Part shown: piece after piece, positions 17,801-25,758 of the stretch
Layout of the letters: each line of letters opens with the position of its first letter
Numbering within the stretch: the first letter of the stretch is position 1
Translations under genes and position numbers: made by a program
Notes under the pieces: model-generated
Databases searched by the model: none
What the model was told of the DNA's origin: nothing
What the model saw: the letters and a program-made list of their open reading frames with translations, nothing else
DNA from: DASUPK01 sp963774305
GTDB lineage: Bacteria > Actinomycetota > Thermoleophilia > Solirubrobacterales > 70-9
Length of the DNA stretch: 64,000 bases
Direction: 5' to 3'
Assembly: GCA_963774305.1 (NCBI GenBank)
Contig: CAVZEM010000005.1
Coordinates: 186,001 to 250,000, forward strand

Positions 17801-18414
17801 CTCGCGCTGACCCGCCGCAACGGCAGCCCGAGCCGGGCCTCGATCTTCGCCAGCGGGTCCTTGTCGTTGGCGATCAGCAGAACGACCTCGTCGGCGGGGA
17901 AGTCACGGAGCTCGTCCTCGAGGGCCTGGGCCGGATCGTGGTCGCCGACCGACCCGCTCACGGGCAGCCCGGCGGCCACCAGGGCTCCGGCGGAGCGCGC
18001 CAGCCGGGCCTGTGCCTCGCGGCGAGCGTCGTCCTCGGCGGAGAGCCAGCGGTCGAGCCGGTGGCTCGGGACGGGCACCACCACGCGGACGTCCTTCGCC
18101 GTCCCGGCGAGGGCCGCGATGCGCTGGGCGGACTCTGCGCTCGCCTCCGTCGTCGCCACGACCAGCACCCGGTGGCCCTCGTCCTCATGCTCGGCCACCT
18201 CGATCCGCCGGTCTGGGCGAGCGCGCGAGGCGAAGACGACGAGGGCGGTCGCGGCGACCGCTCCGACCGCCATCCCGAGACCGGCGCCGACCAGCCCGGC
18301 GAGCGCCATGGAGGCGACGATCGACGAGCAGATCAGGGCGATGATCAGCGGGATCGCGAAGGAGCGGAACCGCATCCCGCCTTGGGGATCCGTGGTGGTC
18401 AGGAACGGAGACAC
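17797..18414 (-). CDS. Membrane-anchored protein with USP-like domain (205 aa)
   Basis: Two hydrophobic segments (about residues 20-37, IPLIIALICSSIVASMAL, and 40-61) precede a cytoplasmic alpha/beta domain with universal-stress-protein-like features (HRVLVVATTEASAESAQRIA, strand DVRVVVPVPS, and DEVVLLIAN near the end). It lacks the ATP-binding G-x2-G-x9-G-S motif in clear form. Similar small membrane/USP proteins are common in Thermoleophilia. GTG start 11 bases after a reverse TAGGGT hexamer; an internal start at MRFRSFAIP is possible. Confidence 0.65.
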   Translation of the reverse strand: MSPFLTTTDPQGGMRFRSFAIPLIIALICSSIVASMALAGLVGAGLGMAVGAVAATALVVFASRARPDRRIEVAEHEDEGHRVLVVATTEASAESAQRIAALAGTAKDVRVVVPVPSHRLDRWLSAEDDARREAQARLARSAGALVAAGLPVSGSVGDHDPAQALEDELRDFPADEVVLLIANDKDPLAKIEARLGLPLRRVSAS

Positions 18415-18472
18415 GCTCGGTTTCTACCCTAGCCAGGCGACCGGGAAGCGGCGCGCGGAACCGCTCTCCGCC

Positions 18473-18478
18473 TAGAAT
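18473..18478 (+). promoter_or_regulatory. -10 element of the MaoC-type dehydratase pair
   Basis: TAGAAT lies 12 bases before the ATG at 18491, leaving a leader of only about five bases. Confidence 0.5.
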
Positions 18479-18490
18479 CGCGCGCCTGAG

Positions 18491-18934
18491 ATGCCCGTCA
18501 AGACCGACGCCATCGGCAAGCAGTGGCCCGCCGCCACCTACGAGGTGGGCGCTGAGAAGATCCGCGAGTTCGCCGACGCGATCGGGGCGGGCAGCGACGT
18601 ACACCGCGACCACGACGCCGCGAAGTCGGTCGGCTTCCGCGATCTGGTCGCCCCGCCGATGTTCTGCGTCGTCTACAGCGCCCGGGCTATGGCCCCGGCG
18701 ATCCTCGATCCCGACGTCGGCATCAACCTCGCAACGATGTTGCACGGCTCGCAGGAATTCGAGTGGGGCGAGCCGGTCTGCGATGGCGACGTGATCGAGA
18801 CGACCGCCACGTGCAGGGAGATCGCCGAGAAGGACGGCAAGGGCTTCTACGTCTTCGAGACGGTCTCCACCAACCAGGATGGGAAGCAGACCGTGAAGGG
18901 GACCTGGACCAACATCGTCAGGGGGGTCTCATGA
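18491..18934 (+). CDS. FAS1-like dehydratase, MaoC/hot-dog fold, subunit A
   Basis: Hot-dog-fold protein of the MaoC N-terminal (HadA/HadC-like) type: VGAEKIREFADAIGAGSDVH, then LVAPPMFCVVYSARAM and the closing FETVSTNQDGKQTVKGTWTN. It lacks the full catalytic D-x4-H and normally forms a heterodimer with an R-hydratase subunit, which is the next gene. Together they hydrate or dehydrate 2-enoyl thioesters, possibly in very-long-chain fatty-acid elongation. The stop overlaps the next ATG as ATGA (18931-18934), a classical coupling arrangement. Confidence 0.85.
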   Translation: MPVKTDAIGKQWPAATYEVGAEKIREFADAIGAGSDVHRDHDAAKSVGFRDLVAPPMFCVVYSARAMAPAILDPDVGINLATMLHGSQEFEWGEPVCDGDVIETTATCREIAEKDGKGFYVFETVSTNQDGKQTVKGTWTNIVRGVS

Positions 18935-18979
18935 ACCTGAAGTGAGCTGAGCGAGGGCGACGCGATCCCGGAGCTCAAG

Positions 18980-19333
18980 GTGACACCCGACAAGTACCTG
19001 CCGCACCGCTACGCGGGCGCCTCGGGGGACTTCAACCCGATCCACATCGACCCGGAGTTCGCCAAGGCGGTCGGGCTGCCCGGCAACATCCTGCACGGCC
19101 TCTGGATGATGGCCCAGGTCGCCCGTGGCAATGCCCAGCTCGCCGGCGGCGACCCCCGCGCGCTCAAGCGCCTCTCGGTCCAGTTCAGGGGAATGGGCTT
19201 TCCTGAGCAGGAGCTGGTGGTCAGCGGGACGGTCAGGGAGGTCTCGGACGGCCGAGTGGTGATCGACACGGTCGCAGCGCAGGGCGAAAACCAGGTGATC
19301 CGGAACGCCCAGGCAGAGTTGAGCGCGGATTAG
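18980..19333 (+). CDS. MaoC-type dehydratase subunit B, start region apparently frameshifted
   Basis: Catalytic hot-dog subunit with the hydratase motif YAGASGDFNPIHIDPEFAK (Asp and His of the catalytic pair) and GLPGNILHGLWMM. GTG 18980 is the first canonical start in frame, but homologous sequence continues upstream (SELSEGDAIPELK). The expected coupled start is ATG 18931 in the ATGA overlap, which reads only MNLK before TGA. Removing one A at 18940-18941 would join it in frame as MNLSELSEGDAIPELK. Either a one-base insertion is real, the assembly has an error, or CTG 18947 is used. The body of the gene is intact. Confidence 0.8.
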   Translation: MTPDKYLPHRYAGASGDFNPIHIDPEFAKAVGLPGNILHGLWMMAQVARGNAQLAGGDPRALKRLSVQFRGMGFPEQELVVSGTVREVSDGRVVIDTVAAQGENQVIRNAQAELSAD

Positions 19334-19348
19334 CGCGCGCCGCGTTCC

Positions 19349-19354
19349 TATCAT
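19349..19354 (+). promoter_or_regulatory. -10 element of hrcA, leaderless type
   Basis: TATCAT lies seven bases before the GTG of hrcA. No CIRCE inverted repeat (TTAGCACTC-N9-GAGTGCTAA) is visible around it. Confidence 0.6.
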
Positions 19355-19361
19355 CAGCTCT

Positions 19362-20390
19362 GTGCTGAGCGAACGCCAGAGCCAGATCCTGAGGTTGGTG
19401 GTCGAGCGCTACGTCGACGACGGGCGCCCGGTCGGCTCGCGCGCGCTCGCCAACCGCGACGACATCGATTGGAGCGCCTCGACGGTGCGTGCCGAGCTTG
19501 CCGGCCTCGAGGAGGAGGGCTTTCTCACCCACCCGCACACCTCGGCCGGGCGGGTCCCGACCGACACGGGTTATCGCGTCTACGTCGAGCGTTTGCTGGC
19601 GCAGCAGGACCGCCTGCCGCAGCCGGCCTCCAGCGAGCTCGGCATCTCGCGGATGAGGCGGGAGGTCGACGTCGCCATCCGCGAGACGACCACGACTCTC
19701 TCCCAGATCACCGATCTCGTCGCCCTCGTCACCGCGCCGCCGCTGCACACGGCAACCATTCACCGCATCGAGGTCCTGAGGCTGCAGCCCAAGGTCGTGA
19801 TGGTCGTGGTGATCGCCTCGAACGGCGGCGTCACCAAGCGGGTCTTCACCTTCGACGCGGAGGTGGACACCGGCCTGGTCGAGTGGGCGGCCAGCTATCT
19901 GAACGAGCGCCTCGCCGGGCTCGGCCTCGGCGCCCGCATGGCCGCTGACCGCTTGCGTGATCCGGAGCTCAGCTCGACCGAGGCGGGTTTCCTCTCCGAG
20001 CTCTCGAGCGCCTTCACGGACCTGGAGGAGTCCGCGGAGGACACCCTCTACGTCGACGGCACCGCCCGGCTGCTCTCTGAGGAGCACCTCCAGGATCTGC
20101 CGCACGCCGACGACCTGATGCGGGCCCTCGAGCGCCGGGTGAACGTGCTGCGCGCGATGCGGACGGCGCTCGACCGCCGTTCGGTGTTCGTCTGGATCGG
20201 CGGCGAGAACCCGGCGCCGGAGCTGCGCTCGGTGAGCGTGGTCGGCGCGAACTACGGCCTCGGCTATCGCAACCTCGGGTCGGTCGGGATCATCGGCCCG
20301 CTGCGGATGGACTACGCGACCGCGATCGCCAACGTCAGGGGCGCCGCCGGCGAGCTCTCCCGTTTCTTCGAGACGGTCTACGACGAGTAG
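19362..20390 (+). CDS. hrcA: Heat-inducible transcription repressor HrcA
   Basis: Repressor that binds CIRCE operators in front of chaperone genes. The 342-residue protein has the N-terminal winged helix (LSERQSQILRLVVERYVDDG, GSRALANRDDIDWSASTVRA, GRVPTDTGYRVYVERL) and the C-terminal GAF-like domain ending LGSVGIIGPLRMDYATAIA. It heads a run hrcA-dnaJ-prmA-murI with 8-base or shorter gaps, so one transcript is likely. GTG start seven bases from TATCAT. Because no CIRCE precedes it here, its autoregulation is not evident. Confidence 0.96.
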   Translation: MLSERQSQILRLVVERYVDDGRPVGSRALANRDDIDWSASTVRAELAGLEEEGFLTHPHTSAGRVPTDTGYRVYVERLLAQQDRLPQPASSELGISRMRREVDVAIRETTTTLSQITDLVALVTAPPLHTATIHRIEVLRLQPKVVMVVVIASNGGVTKRVFTFDAEVDTGLVEWAASYLNERLAGLGLGARMAADRLRDPELSSTEAGFLSELSSAFTDLEESAEDTLYVDGTARLLSEEHLQDLPHADDLMRALERRVNVLRAMRTALDRRSVFVWIGGENPAPELRSVSVVGANYGLGYRNLGSVGIIGPLRMDYATAIANVRGAAGELSRFFETVYDE

Positions 20391-20398
20391 AGCCGGCC

Positions 20399-21478
20399 GT
20401 GGCCAAGCGCGACTACTACCAGGTCCTGGGCGTCGAGCGGAGCGCCTCCGATGGCGAGATCAAGAAGGCTTTCCGCAAGCTGGCCCGCGAGCTGCACCCG
20501 GACGTCAACGCGCACGATCCGGAGGCCGAGGAGAAGTTCAAGGAGGCGGCCGAGGCCTACGAGGTGCTCTCCGACCAGGGGCGTCGCCAGACGTACGACC
20601 GCTTCGGCCACGACGGACTCCGGTCGGGTGGCTTCACGCCCGGCGGCGGTTTCGGGAGCTTTCAGGACATCTTCGACTCCCTCTTCGGGGGCGGAGACCC
20701 CTTCGGCGGGTTCGGTGGCGGCCCGGCTGGCGGCGCGGACATCGGCGCGGTCGTCGAGATCGGGCTCGAGGACGTGCTGGAGGATCAGACTCGCGAGGTG
20801 TCCTTCGAGGCCGTGGTCGTCTGCGATCACTGCCGCGGCAACGGCGCCGAGCCGGGGACGCCGATCGAGACCTGTCCCCAGTGCGAGGGGACGGGACAGA
20901 TCAGGCAGGTCAGCCGCAGCATCTTCGGCCAGGTCATCCGGGCGATGCCGTGCGATCGCTGCGGCGGCGATGGCCGGGTCCCCGAGACGCCGTGCGAGCG
21001 CTGCGGCGGCGCGGGGCGCGTCTCGGAGGAGAGAACCTGGGAGGTCGACATCCCGGCGGGGATCGAGGACGGCCAGCGGGTGCGGATCGCCGGCGCCGGG
21101 CACGCAGGAGAGGCCGGCGGGCGGCAGGGCGACCTCTACGTGGAGATCCGGGTCGAGGCGGATGAGCGCTTTGCCCGCCAGGGCACCGAGCTGATCGCCC
21201 GCGCGGAGGTGCCGGTGATGACTGCGATCGTCGGCGGAGAGGTCTTCGTGCCGACAATCGACGGCGAGCTCACGGTCGAGGTGCCGGCCGGTACCCAGCA
21301 TGGTGAGACCACGGTGCTCAGCGGCCGCGGGCTGCCACCGCTTCGCGGCGGGCGGCGAGGCGATCAGCACGTCGTCTTCGAGCTGGTTGTGCCGACAGAC
21401 CTCGACGACGAGCAGCGCGAGGCCGCGGAGCGCCTGGCCGAGTCTCTGGGTCAACAGCAGCCGTCTCCGCGGAGATGA
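20399..21478 (+). CDS. dnaJ: Chaperone protein DnaJ
   Basis: Type I J-protein, co-chaperone of DnaK. The J-domain has the HPD motif (ELHPDVNAHDPEAEEKF), then a G/F-rich linker (GGGFGSFQDIFDSLFGGG), four CxxCxGxG zinc repeats (CDHCRGNG, CPQCEGTG, CDRCGGDG, CERCGGAG) and the two substrate-binding C-terminal domains. 359 residues is slightly short but complete. GTG start eight bases after the hrcA stop. This is the hrcA-linked paralogue; dnaK is not in the window. Confidence 0.97.
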   Translation: MAKRDYYQVLGVERSASDGEIKKAFRKLARELHPDVNAHDPEAEEKFKEAAEAYEVLSDQGRRQTYDRFGHDGLRSGGFTPGGGFGSFQDIFDSLFGGGDPFGGFGGGPAGGADIGAVVEIGLEDVLEDQTREVSFEAVVVCDHCRGNGAEPGTPIETCPQCEGTGQIRQVSRSIFGQVIRAMPCDRCGGDGRVPETPCERCGGAGRVSEERTWEVDIPAGIEDGQRVRIAGAGHAGEAGGRQGDLYVEIRVEADERFARQGTELIARAEVPVMTAIVGGEVFVPTIDGELTVEVPAGTQHGETTVLSGRGLPPLRGGRRGDQHVVFELVVPTDLDDEQREAAERLAESLGQQQPSPRR

Positions 21479-22311
21479 TCCGCCTCGCGGTTCGCTGCGC
21501 TCCGGAGTACGCGGAGGCGGTGATGGCGAACCTGCTCGAGCTCGCGCCGAATGGGCTCGAGGAGGAGCGGGGGCCGGGCTGGGTCGAGTACGCGATCTAC
21601 GGCCCTCCGGGCGAGGTCCCCGACATGGGCGAGATCCAGGCCGCCGCCGGGGGGAGTCTCGTCGACGTCACGACCACCTCGGTCCCGGACGACTGGGCGG
21701 ACCGCTGGGCCGACTTCCACCGCCCGATCGAGGTCTCGGGCCGGATCGGCGTTCGGCCGTCCTGGTGGGATCCGAAGGCGGGGCTGATCGACGTCGTCGT
21801 CGACCCGGGCCGCGCCTTCGGCACCGGCGGCCATCCCACGACCCGCCTCTGCCTCGCCCTGCTCGTCGCGCTGGAGGAGGCCGGCGAGGCCTCTGGGCCG
21901 ATCGCCGACTGGGGCACGGGCAGCGGCGTGCTGGGAATCGCCGCCGCGAAGCTGGGCTGGTCGCCCGTCACCGCTTGCGATCGGGAGCTCGCCTCTCTGG
22001 AGACCGCCCAGGCCAACGCCGAGGCGAACGGCGTCGAGATGTCGATCGAGCGAATCGACGTCCGGGAAGGACCACCGCCGGTGGCGCCGAGCGTGGTCGC
22101 CAACCTGACCGGCAACCTGCTCAGGGACTGCGCCGGACACCTCGCTGAAGGGGGCGAGTCCCCCGAGACGCTGGTCTGCTCGGGGATGCTCGAGAGCGAG
22201 GTCGACGAGGTCACGGCGGCCTTCGCCCCGACGGGAATGTCGGAGTCCCAGCGCCGCATCGAGAACGGCTGGGGCGCCCTGCTGATGCGGCGGGACGCGG
22301 TCGCGGCCTGA
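21475..22311 (+). CDS. prmA: Ribosomal protein L11 methyltransferase-like protein (PrmA)
   Basis: SAM-dependent methyltransferase of the PrmA family that modifies L11 on the ribosome. Signature stretches: DDWADRWADFHRPIEV, PGRAFGTGGHPTTRLCL, motif I DWGTGSGVLGIAAAKLGW and the substrate loop VVANLTGNLL (NLxxxxL form of the family's N-hairpin). The N-terminal L11-binding domain is present. The ATG overlaps the dnaJ stop (ATGA), placing it in the hrcA operon. Confidence 0.92.
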   Translation: MIRLAVRCAPEYAEAVMANLLELAPNGLEEERGPGWVEYAIYGPPGEVPDMGEIQAAAGGSLVDVTTTSVPDDWADRWADFHRPIEVSGRIGVRPSWWDPKAGLIDVVVDPGRAFGTGGHPTTRLCLALLVALEEAGEASGPIADWGTGSGVLGIAAAKLGWSPVTACDRELASLETAQANAEANGVEMSIERIDVREGPPPVAPSVVANLTGNLLRDCAGHLAEGGESPETLVCSGMLESEVDEVTAAFAPTGMSESQRRIENGWGALLMRRDAVAA

Positions 22312-23135
22312 TGGCGCCCGAGGTCAGCTCCGAGCTGCCGATCGCGGTCTTCGATTCGGGCGTTGGCGGGCTCACGGTGCTCCACGAGTGCCTGGTCTCC
22401 CTGCCCGAAGAGGACTACGTCTACCTGGGTGACGACGCGAGATTTCCGTACGGCGCGCGGACCAATGAGGAGCTTCGCGACCACGTTGGGCAGGTCACCC
22501 GCTTCCTGATCGAGCGCGGGGCGAAGCTGCTGGTGATCGCGTGCAACTCCGCGGCATCCGCGGGACAGGAGGCTGCGACCGAGATCGCGGCCGAGGCGGG
22601 GATCGAGGTGGTGGCCGTGATCGAGCCCGAGGCCGAGATCGCCGGCGCGCTCACCCAGTCCGGGAACGTCGGCGTGCTGGCGACGCCCGCCACCGTGCGG
22701 AGCGGCTCATACCTGCGCGCGCTCTCCCAGCAGAATCGGGCCCTGACCGTCACGGAGGTCGAGGCCCCCGATCTGGCGGCCGTGATCCAGCGCGGCTTCC
22801 CGTTCTCGGAGAGCGTCGTCGAGATGGTGCACTCCTATTGCGAGCCCCTGAAGAGGGCGGAGGTCGACACGGTGATCCTCGGCTGCACCCACTACCCGCT
22901 CGTCGCCCCGATGCTCCAGCGGGTCCTGGGCCGCGACGTCCGCCTGGTGACGGCCGGCCACGCGATCGCGGCGACCGCGCAGCGGGTGCTCGCGGAGTCA
23001 GGGCTCTCGAAGACCGGCAATGAAGAGGGGACTTATCGATTCCTCTGCACCGGTAACGCAGAGACCTTCCGCGAGCTCGGCACGCGCTTCCTGCAGATGC
23101 CGCTCGGTGAGGTGGAGCTGGTGGAGCTCCAATGA
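22311..23135 (+). CDS. murI: Glutamate racemase
   Basis: Makes D-glutamate for peptidoglycan. Both catalytic motifs are intact: VFDSGVGGLTVL and VIACNSAASAG with the first Cys, and VILGCTHYPLVAP with the second Cys. The 274-residue length is normal. The ATG overlaps the prmA stop by one base (TGATG). The gene ends just before a strong inverted repeat at 23141-23180, which probably closes the hrcA-dnaJ-prmA-murI unit. Confidence 0.97.
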   Translation: MAPEVSSELPIAVFDSGVGGLTVLHECLVSLPEEDYVYLGDDARFPYGARTNEELRDHVGQVTRFLIERGAKLLVIACNSAASAGQEAATEIAAEAGIEVVAVIEPEAEIAGALTQSGNVGVLATPATVRSGSYLRALSQQNRALTVTEVEAPDLAAVIQRGFPFSESVVEMVHSYCEPLKRAEVDTVILGCTHYPLVAPMLQRVLGRDVRLVTAGHAIAATAQRVLAESGLSKTGNEEGTYRFLCTGNAETFRELGTRFLQMPLGEVELVELQ

Positions 23136-23140
23136 GCCGT

Positions 23141-23180
23141 TTGCAGCCTTTGGGGGGCTATAGGCCCGGAAAGGCTGCAA
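23141..23180 (+). terminator. 11-bp perfect inverted repeat after murI
   Basis: TTGCAGCCTTT (23141-23151) pairs perfectly with AAAGGCTGCAA (23170-23180). Inside the loop GGGC-TATAG-GCCC can pair as well. There is no T-tract, so it could be a Rho-assisted terminator or a leader structure for the gene at 23191, whose ATG follows 10 bases later. Confidence 0.5.
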
Positions 23181-23190
23181 TCGAGCTCTG

Positions 23191-23640
23191 ATGGCGGATC
23201 TCAGACCCGAGAACGTCCCGTTCTGGCCCTGGGGCCTCCTCTTCATTGCCTTGGGTTTGTACGTCGTCTGCGTCGCAGCGCTGATCGCCGCCGGACGCCG
23301 CGAAGACGCCAGGGCCCTCGCAGGTTTCATCCCGGACTGCGTCGTCCTGGTCTCCCGCCTGGCACGAGACCGCCGCATCTCCCGACCGAGGAGAGCCGCC
23401 CTCTTCATCGCCCTGGGCTACCTCGCCCTCCCGATCGATCTTGTCCCGGATTTCCTCCCCGGGATCGGACAGCTCGATGACGCGGTCGTGCTGGGGCTCG
23501 CTCTCCGCCTGGTCATACACGGCGGAGGCATCCAGTTGGTGCGTGAAGCCTGGCCTGGCCCCGAGGCCTCGCTCACGCTCGTCCTACGCGCGGCCGGCTT
23601 GGAGACCAACGGCGTGTCCCGCCAGGGATTGCACCCCTGA
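23191..23640 (+). CDS. DUF1232 (YkvA-like) membrane protein
   Basis: 149-residue protein with an N-terminal membrane helix (residues ~12-35, WGLLFIALGLYVVCVAALIA) and the DUF1232 core RRAALFIALGYLALPIDLVP followed by DFLPGIGQLDDAVVLGLALR. The function of DUF1232 is unknown; the family is widespread and membrane-associated. The C-terminal ~40 residues (EASLTLVLRAAGL) are soluble. It lies alone between two hairpins (23141-23180 and 23681-23701) and is likely monocistronic. Confidence 0.85.
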   Translation: MADLRPENVPFWPWGLLFIALGLYVVCVAALIAAGRREDARALAGFIPDCVVLVSRLARDRRISRPRRAALFIALGYLALPIDLVPDFLPGIGQLDDAVVLGLALRLVIHGGGIQLVREAWPGPEASLTLVLRAAGLETNGVSRQGLHP

Positions 23641-23680
23641 TGCGGCCCAGGACCGGCGCTGGATCGCCGCCCACCTCCTC

Positions 23681-23701
23681 GCCGGTAGTACCACTACCGG
23701 C
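23681..23701 (+). terminator. 9-bp hairpin after the DUF1232 gene
   Basis: GCCGGTAGT-ACC-ACTACCGGC is a perfect 9-bp stem with a 3-base loop, 41 bases past the stop codon. No T-run follows. Likely a transcription terminator or 3'-end stabiliser. Confidence 0.55.
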
Positions 23702-23793
23702 TTCGTCGGCGGTCGGCGCCCAGCTTGGTCCTGAACCGCCTCAGGGGCACGCCACTAACGGGACACGCCGTACGGGGCAGCCACGCCGCCGAC

Positions 23794-23799
23794 TACGCT
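23794..23799 (+). promoter_or_regulatory. -10 element of yqeY, leaderless type
   Basis: TACGCT lies seven bases before the ATG at 23807; no Shine-Dalgarno. Confidence 0.55.
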
Positions 23800-23806
23800 T
23801 TAGGCG

Positions 23807-24241
23807 ATGACCATCCTCGAGCAGGTACAGGAGGACGTGAAGACGGCGATGAAGGCCGGCGAGAAGGAGCGCGTCGGTCAGCTCCGCATGCTCGTCAACG
23901 CCCTCCAGGCGGAGGAGAAGGAGGGCAAGGGAGACGAGGTCGCGGCCCTCCAGCGCGAGCGCAAGCGCCGGCTCGACGCAGCCGAGGCCCTGAAGGAAGG
24001 CGACAGGACGGAGCAGGCGGCTGCCGAGGAGGCCGAGGCGAAGCTGATCGAGGGCTACCTGCCCGAGCAGCTCTCCGACGAGGAGCTCTCCGAGCTCGTG
24101 GCGAGCGCGGTCGAGGAGTCCGGCGCCAGCGGGCCCAAGGACATGGGGGGCGTGATGAAGGTGCTGATGCCCAAGGTCGGCGGACGAGCCGACGGTAAGC
24201 GCGTCAGCCAGGCGGTGCGCGAGAAGCTCAACGATGGCTGA
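23807..24241 (+). CDS. yqeY: GatB/YqeY domain protein
   Basis: 144-residue stand-alone YqeY protein, related to the tRNA-binding tail of GatB of the amidotransferase. Typical features are LRMLVNALQAEEKEG, the charged RERKRRLDAAEAL, YLPEQLSDEEL, and the closing MGGVMKVLMPKVGGRADGKR. It may bind tRNA, but its role is not defined. Leaderless promoter at 23794. It is followed by a structured 150-base intergenic region. Confidence 0.93.
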   Translation: MTILEQVQEDVKTAMKAGEKERVGQLRMLVNALQAEEKEGKGDEVAALQRERKRRLDAAEALKEGDRTEQAAAEEAEAKLIEGYLPEQLSDEELSELVASAVEESGASGPKDMGGVMKVLMPKVGGRADGKRVSQAVREKLNDG

Positions 24242-24267
24242 CCCACGACCTGACGCACCTGGATGAC

Positions 24268-24358
24268 GGGCGTGGCGGTCGCAGCTCTGCGTCCTCGGGA
24301 TCGCCTTTGGCTCCACCAAAGGCTTCGCCCTGCGTCCTTGATCTGCTTGGCCACGCCC
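24268..24358 (+). other. Nested inverted repeats between yqeY and phoH (possible structured RNA)
   Basis: An outer 9-bp pair GGGCGTGGC (24268-24276) with GCCACGCCC (24350-24358) encloses a perfect inner hairpin GCCTTTGG-CTCCA-CCAAAGGC (24303-24323). No open frame of interest lies here. It could be a terminator complex, a leader of phoH or an unclassified structured RNA; it does not match tRNA or a riboswitch I recognise. Confidence 0.35.
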
Positions 24359-24392
24359 GCCACCAGGCACACCCGGTCGTGGATCAACCATC

Positions 24393-25361
24393 GTGGCGCG
24401 TAGGCAGCTGGAGATCGACAACACCGTCGCCGCGGAGCTGGCCGGCTCCGAGGACGCCGTCCTTCGCGCGCTCGAGGGCCACCTCGACGTCGACCTCTAT
24501 CTGCGGGGCAACGTCCTCACCCTGGACGGCGAGGCGACCGAGGTTCGCACCGCTGAGACCGTCGTCGGCGAGCTGGTGGACCTGATCGAGCAGGGCCACG
24601 AAATCGCGCCGGGGACGATCGAGGCGGTCACCGGCGCCCTCGACAAGCACGAGAGCCCGGCGGAGATCCTCGAGGACGTCGTCTGGCAGCACCGCAATAC
24701 GCGGGTCGCGCCCAAGACCGTCAACCAGAAGCAGTACGTCGACTCGATCCGCCGGCACACGATCACCTTCGGCATCGGCCCGGCGGGCACCGGCAAGACC
24801 TTCCTGGCTGTGGCGATGGCCGCCGCAGCGCTCTCTCGCGGCGATGTCAGCCGCGTGATCCTCACCCGACCGGCCGTCGAGGCAGGCGAACGGCTCGGCT
24901 TCCTGCCCGGCGACATCCAGGCGAAGGTCGATCCCTACCTGCGGCCGCTCTTCGACGCGCTCTACGACATGCTCGACCCCGAGAAGGTCAATTCCTACTT
25001 CGAGCGCGGCACGATCGAGGTCGCCCCGCTGGCCTTCATGCGCGGGCGGACGCTGAACGACTCCTTCGTGATCCTCGATGAGGCGCAGAACACGAGCCCC
25101 GAGCAGATGAAGATGTTCCTCACCCGGCTCGGCTTCGGTTCGAAGGTCGTGGTCACCGGCGACATCACCCAGATCGACCTGGAGCGCGGCTCGAAGTCCG
25201 GCCTGGTCGAGGTCGGGGACATCCTCAACGAGGTTCAGGACATCAGCTTCATCCGGTTCGGAGGCGAGGACGTCGTGCGCCACAAGCTCGTGCAGCGGAT
25301 CGTCGCCGCCTACGGCGAGGCCGAGAGCCGCGGCTCCTCCGGGCCCGACGAGGGCGGCTGA
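24393..25361 (+). CDS. phoH: PhoH-like ATPase
   Basis: Cytoplasmic P-loop ATPase linked to RNA metabolism. The N-terminal KH-like segment (residues ~1-80) precedes Walker A GPAGTGKTFLAVAMA and Walker B SFVILDEAQNTSPEQMKMFL, then VVTGDITQIDL. At 322 residues it is typical PhoH. GTG start. It is the first gene of phoH-ybeY-era, the conserved RNA-maturation cluster in actinobacteria; ybeY sequence begins immediately at its stop codon. Confidence 0.96.
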   Translation: MARRQLEIDNTVAAELAGSEDAVLRALEGHLDVDLYLRGNVLTLDGEATEVRTAETVVGELVDLIEQGHEIAPGTIEAVTGALDKHESPAEILEDVVWQHRNTRVAPKTVNQKQYVDSIRRHTITFGIGPAGTGKTFLAVAMAAAALSRGDVSRVILTRPAVEAGERLGFLPGDIQAKVDPYLRPLFDALYDMLDPEKVNSYFERGTIEVAPLAFMRGRTLNDSFVILDEAQNTSPEQMKMFLTRLGFGSKVVVTGDITQIDLERGSKSGLVEVGDILNEVQDISFIRFGGEDVVRHKLVQRIVAAYGEAESRGSSGPDEGG

Positions 25362-25428
25362 CATCGATCTCTCGGACGTCCCGGGCGATCTGCGGCGAGC
25401 CGTTGGGGCGGCCCTCCACGCGGCCGGG

Positions 25429-25758
25429 GTGGATGACGGTCACCTAGGCGTGGAGGTCGTGGGGGAGGGGCGCATGCGGACGCTGAACTACGCGGCCCGC
25501 GGTGTCGACGAGGCGACCGACGTGCTGGCCTTTCCGATCGACGATCAGCCTCATGAAACCGGCCCGCGCGAACTCGGCGACGTCTTCATCTGTCCCGAGA
25601 AGGCGACCGACGTCACCGAGGCCGCCGTCCACGGCACCCTGCACCTCTGCGGCTTCGATCACGAGACCGACAATGGCGAGATGCTCGAGCTCCAGGCCAG
25701 GGTCATGGCGGATGTGCGACGGGGCTCCGCAGGCGAAGCCGAGGAGCCACCTTCTTGA
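25429..25758 (+). CDS. ybeY: Endoribonuclease YbeY, true start probably upstream
   Basis: Zinc-dependent RNase for 16S rRNA 3'-end maturation and ribosome quality control. The metal motif HGTLHLCGFDH (three His) is complete. GTG 25429 is the first canonical start, but homologous residues continue upstream without a stop: IDLSDVPGDLRRAVGAALHAAG, the usual first strand and helix. That extension begins at ATC 25363, eight bases after GAGGG within the phoH end; CTG 25390 is another option. I give the canonical start as coordinate but think the protein starts at about 25363. Confidence 0.9.
   Translation: MDDGHLGVEVVGEGRMRTLNYAARGVDEATDVLAFPIDDQPHETGPRELGDVFICPEKATDVTEAAVHGTLHLCGFDHETDNGEMLELQARVMADVRRGSAGEAEEPPS

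Noticed and set aside
19331..19361. CIRCE operator upstream of hrcA
   Set aside because: No TTAGCACTC-N9-GAGTGCTAA or near match is present.
24268..24358. tRNA-like gene between yqeY and phoH
   Set aside because: Stem lengths and the lack of T-loop (TTCGAAT-type) and anticodon arm do not fit a tRNA.
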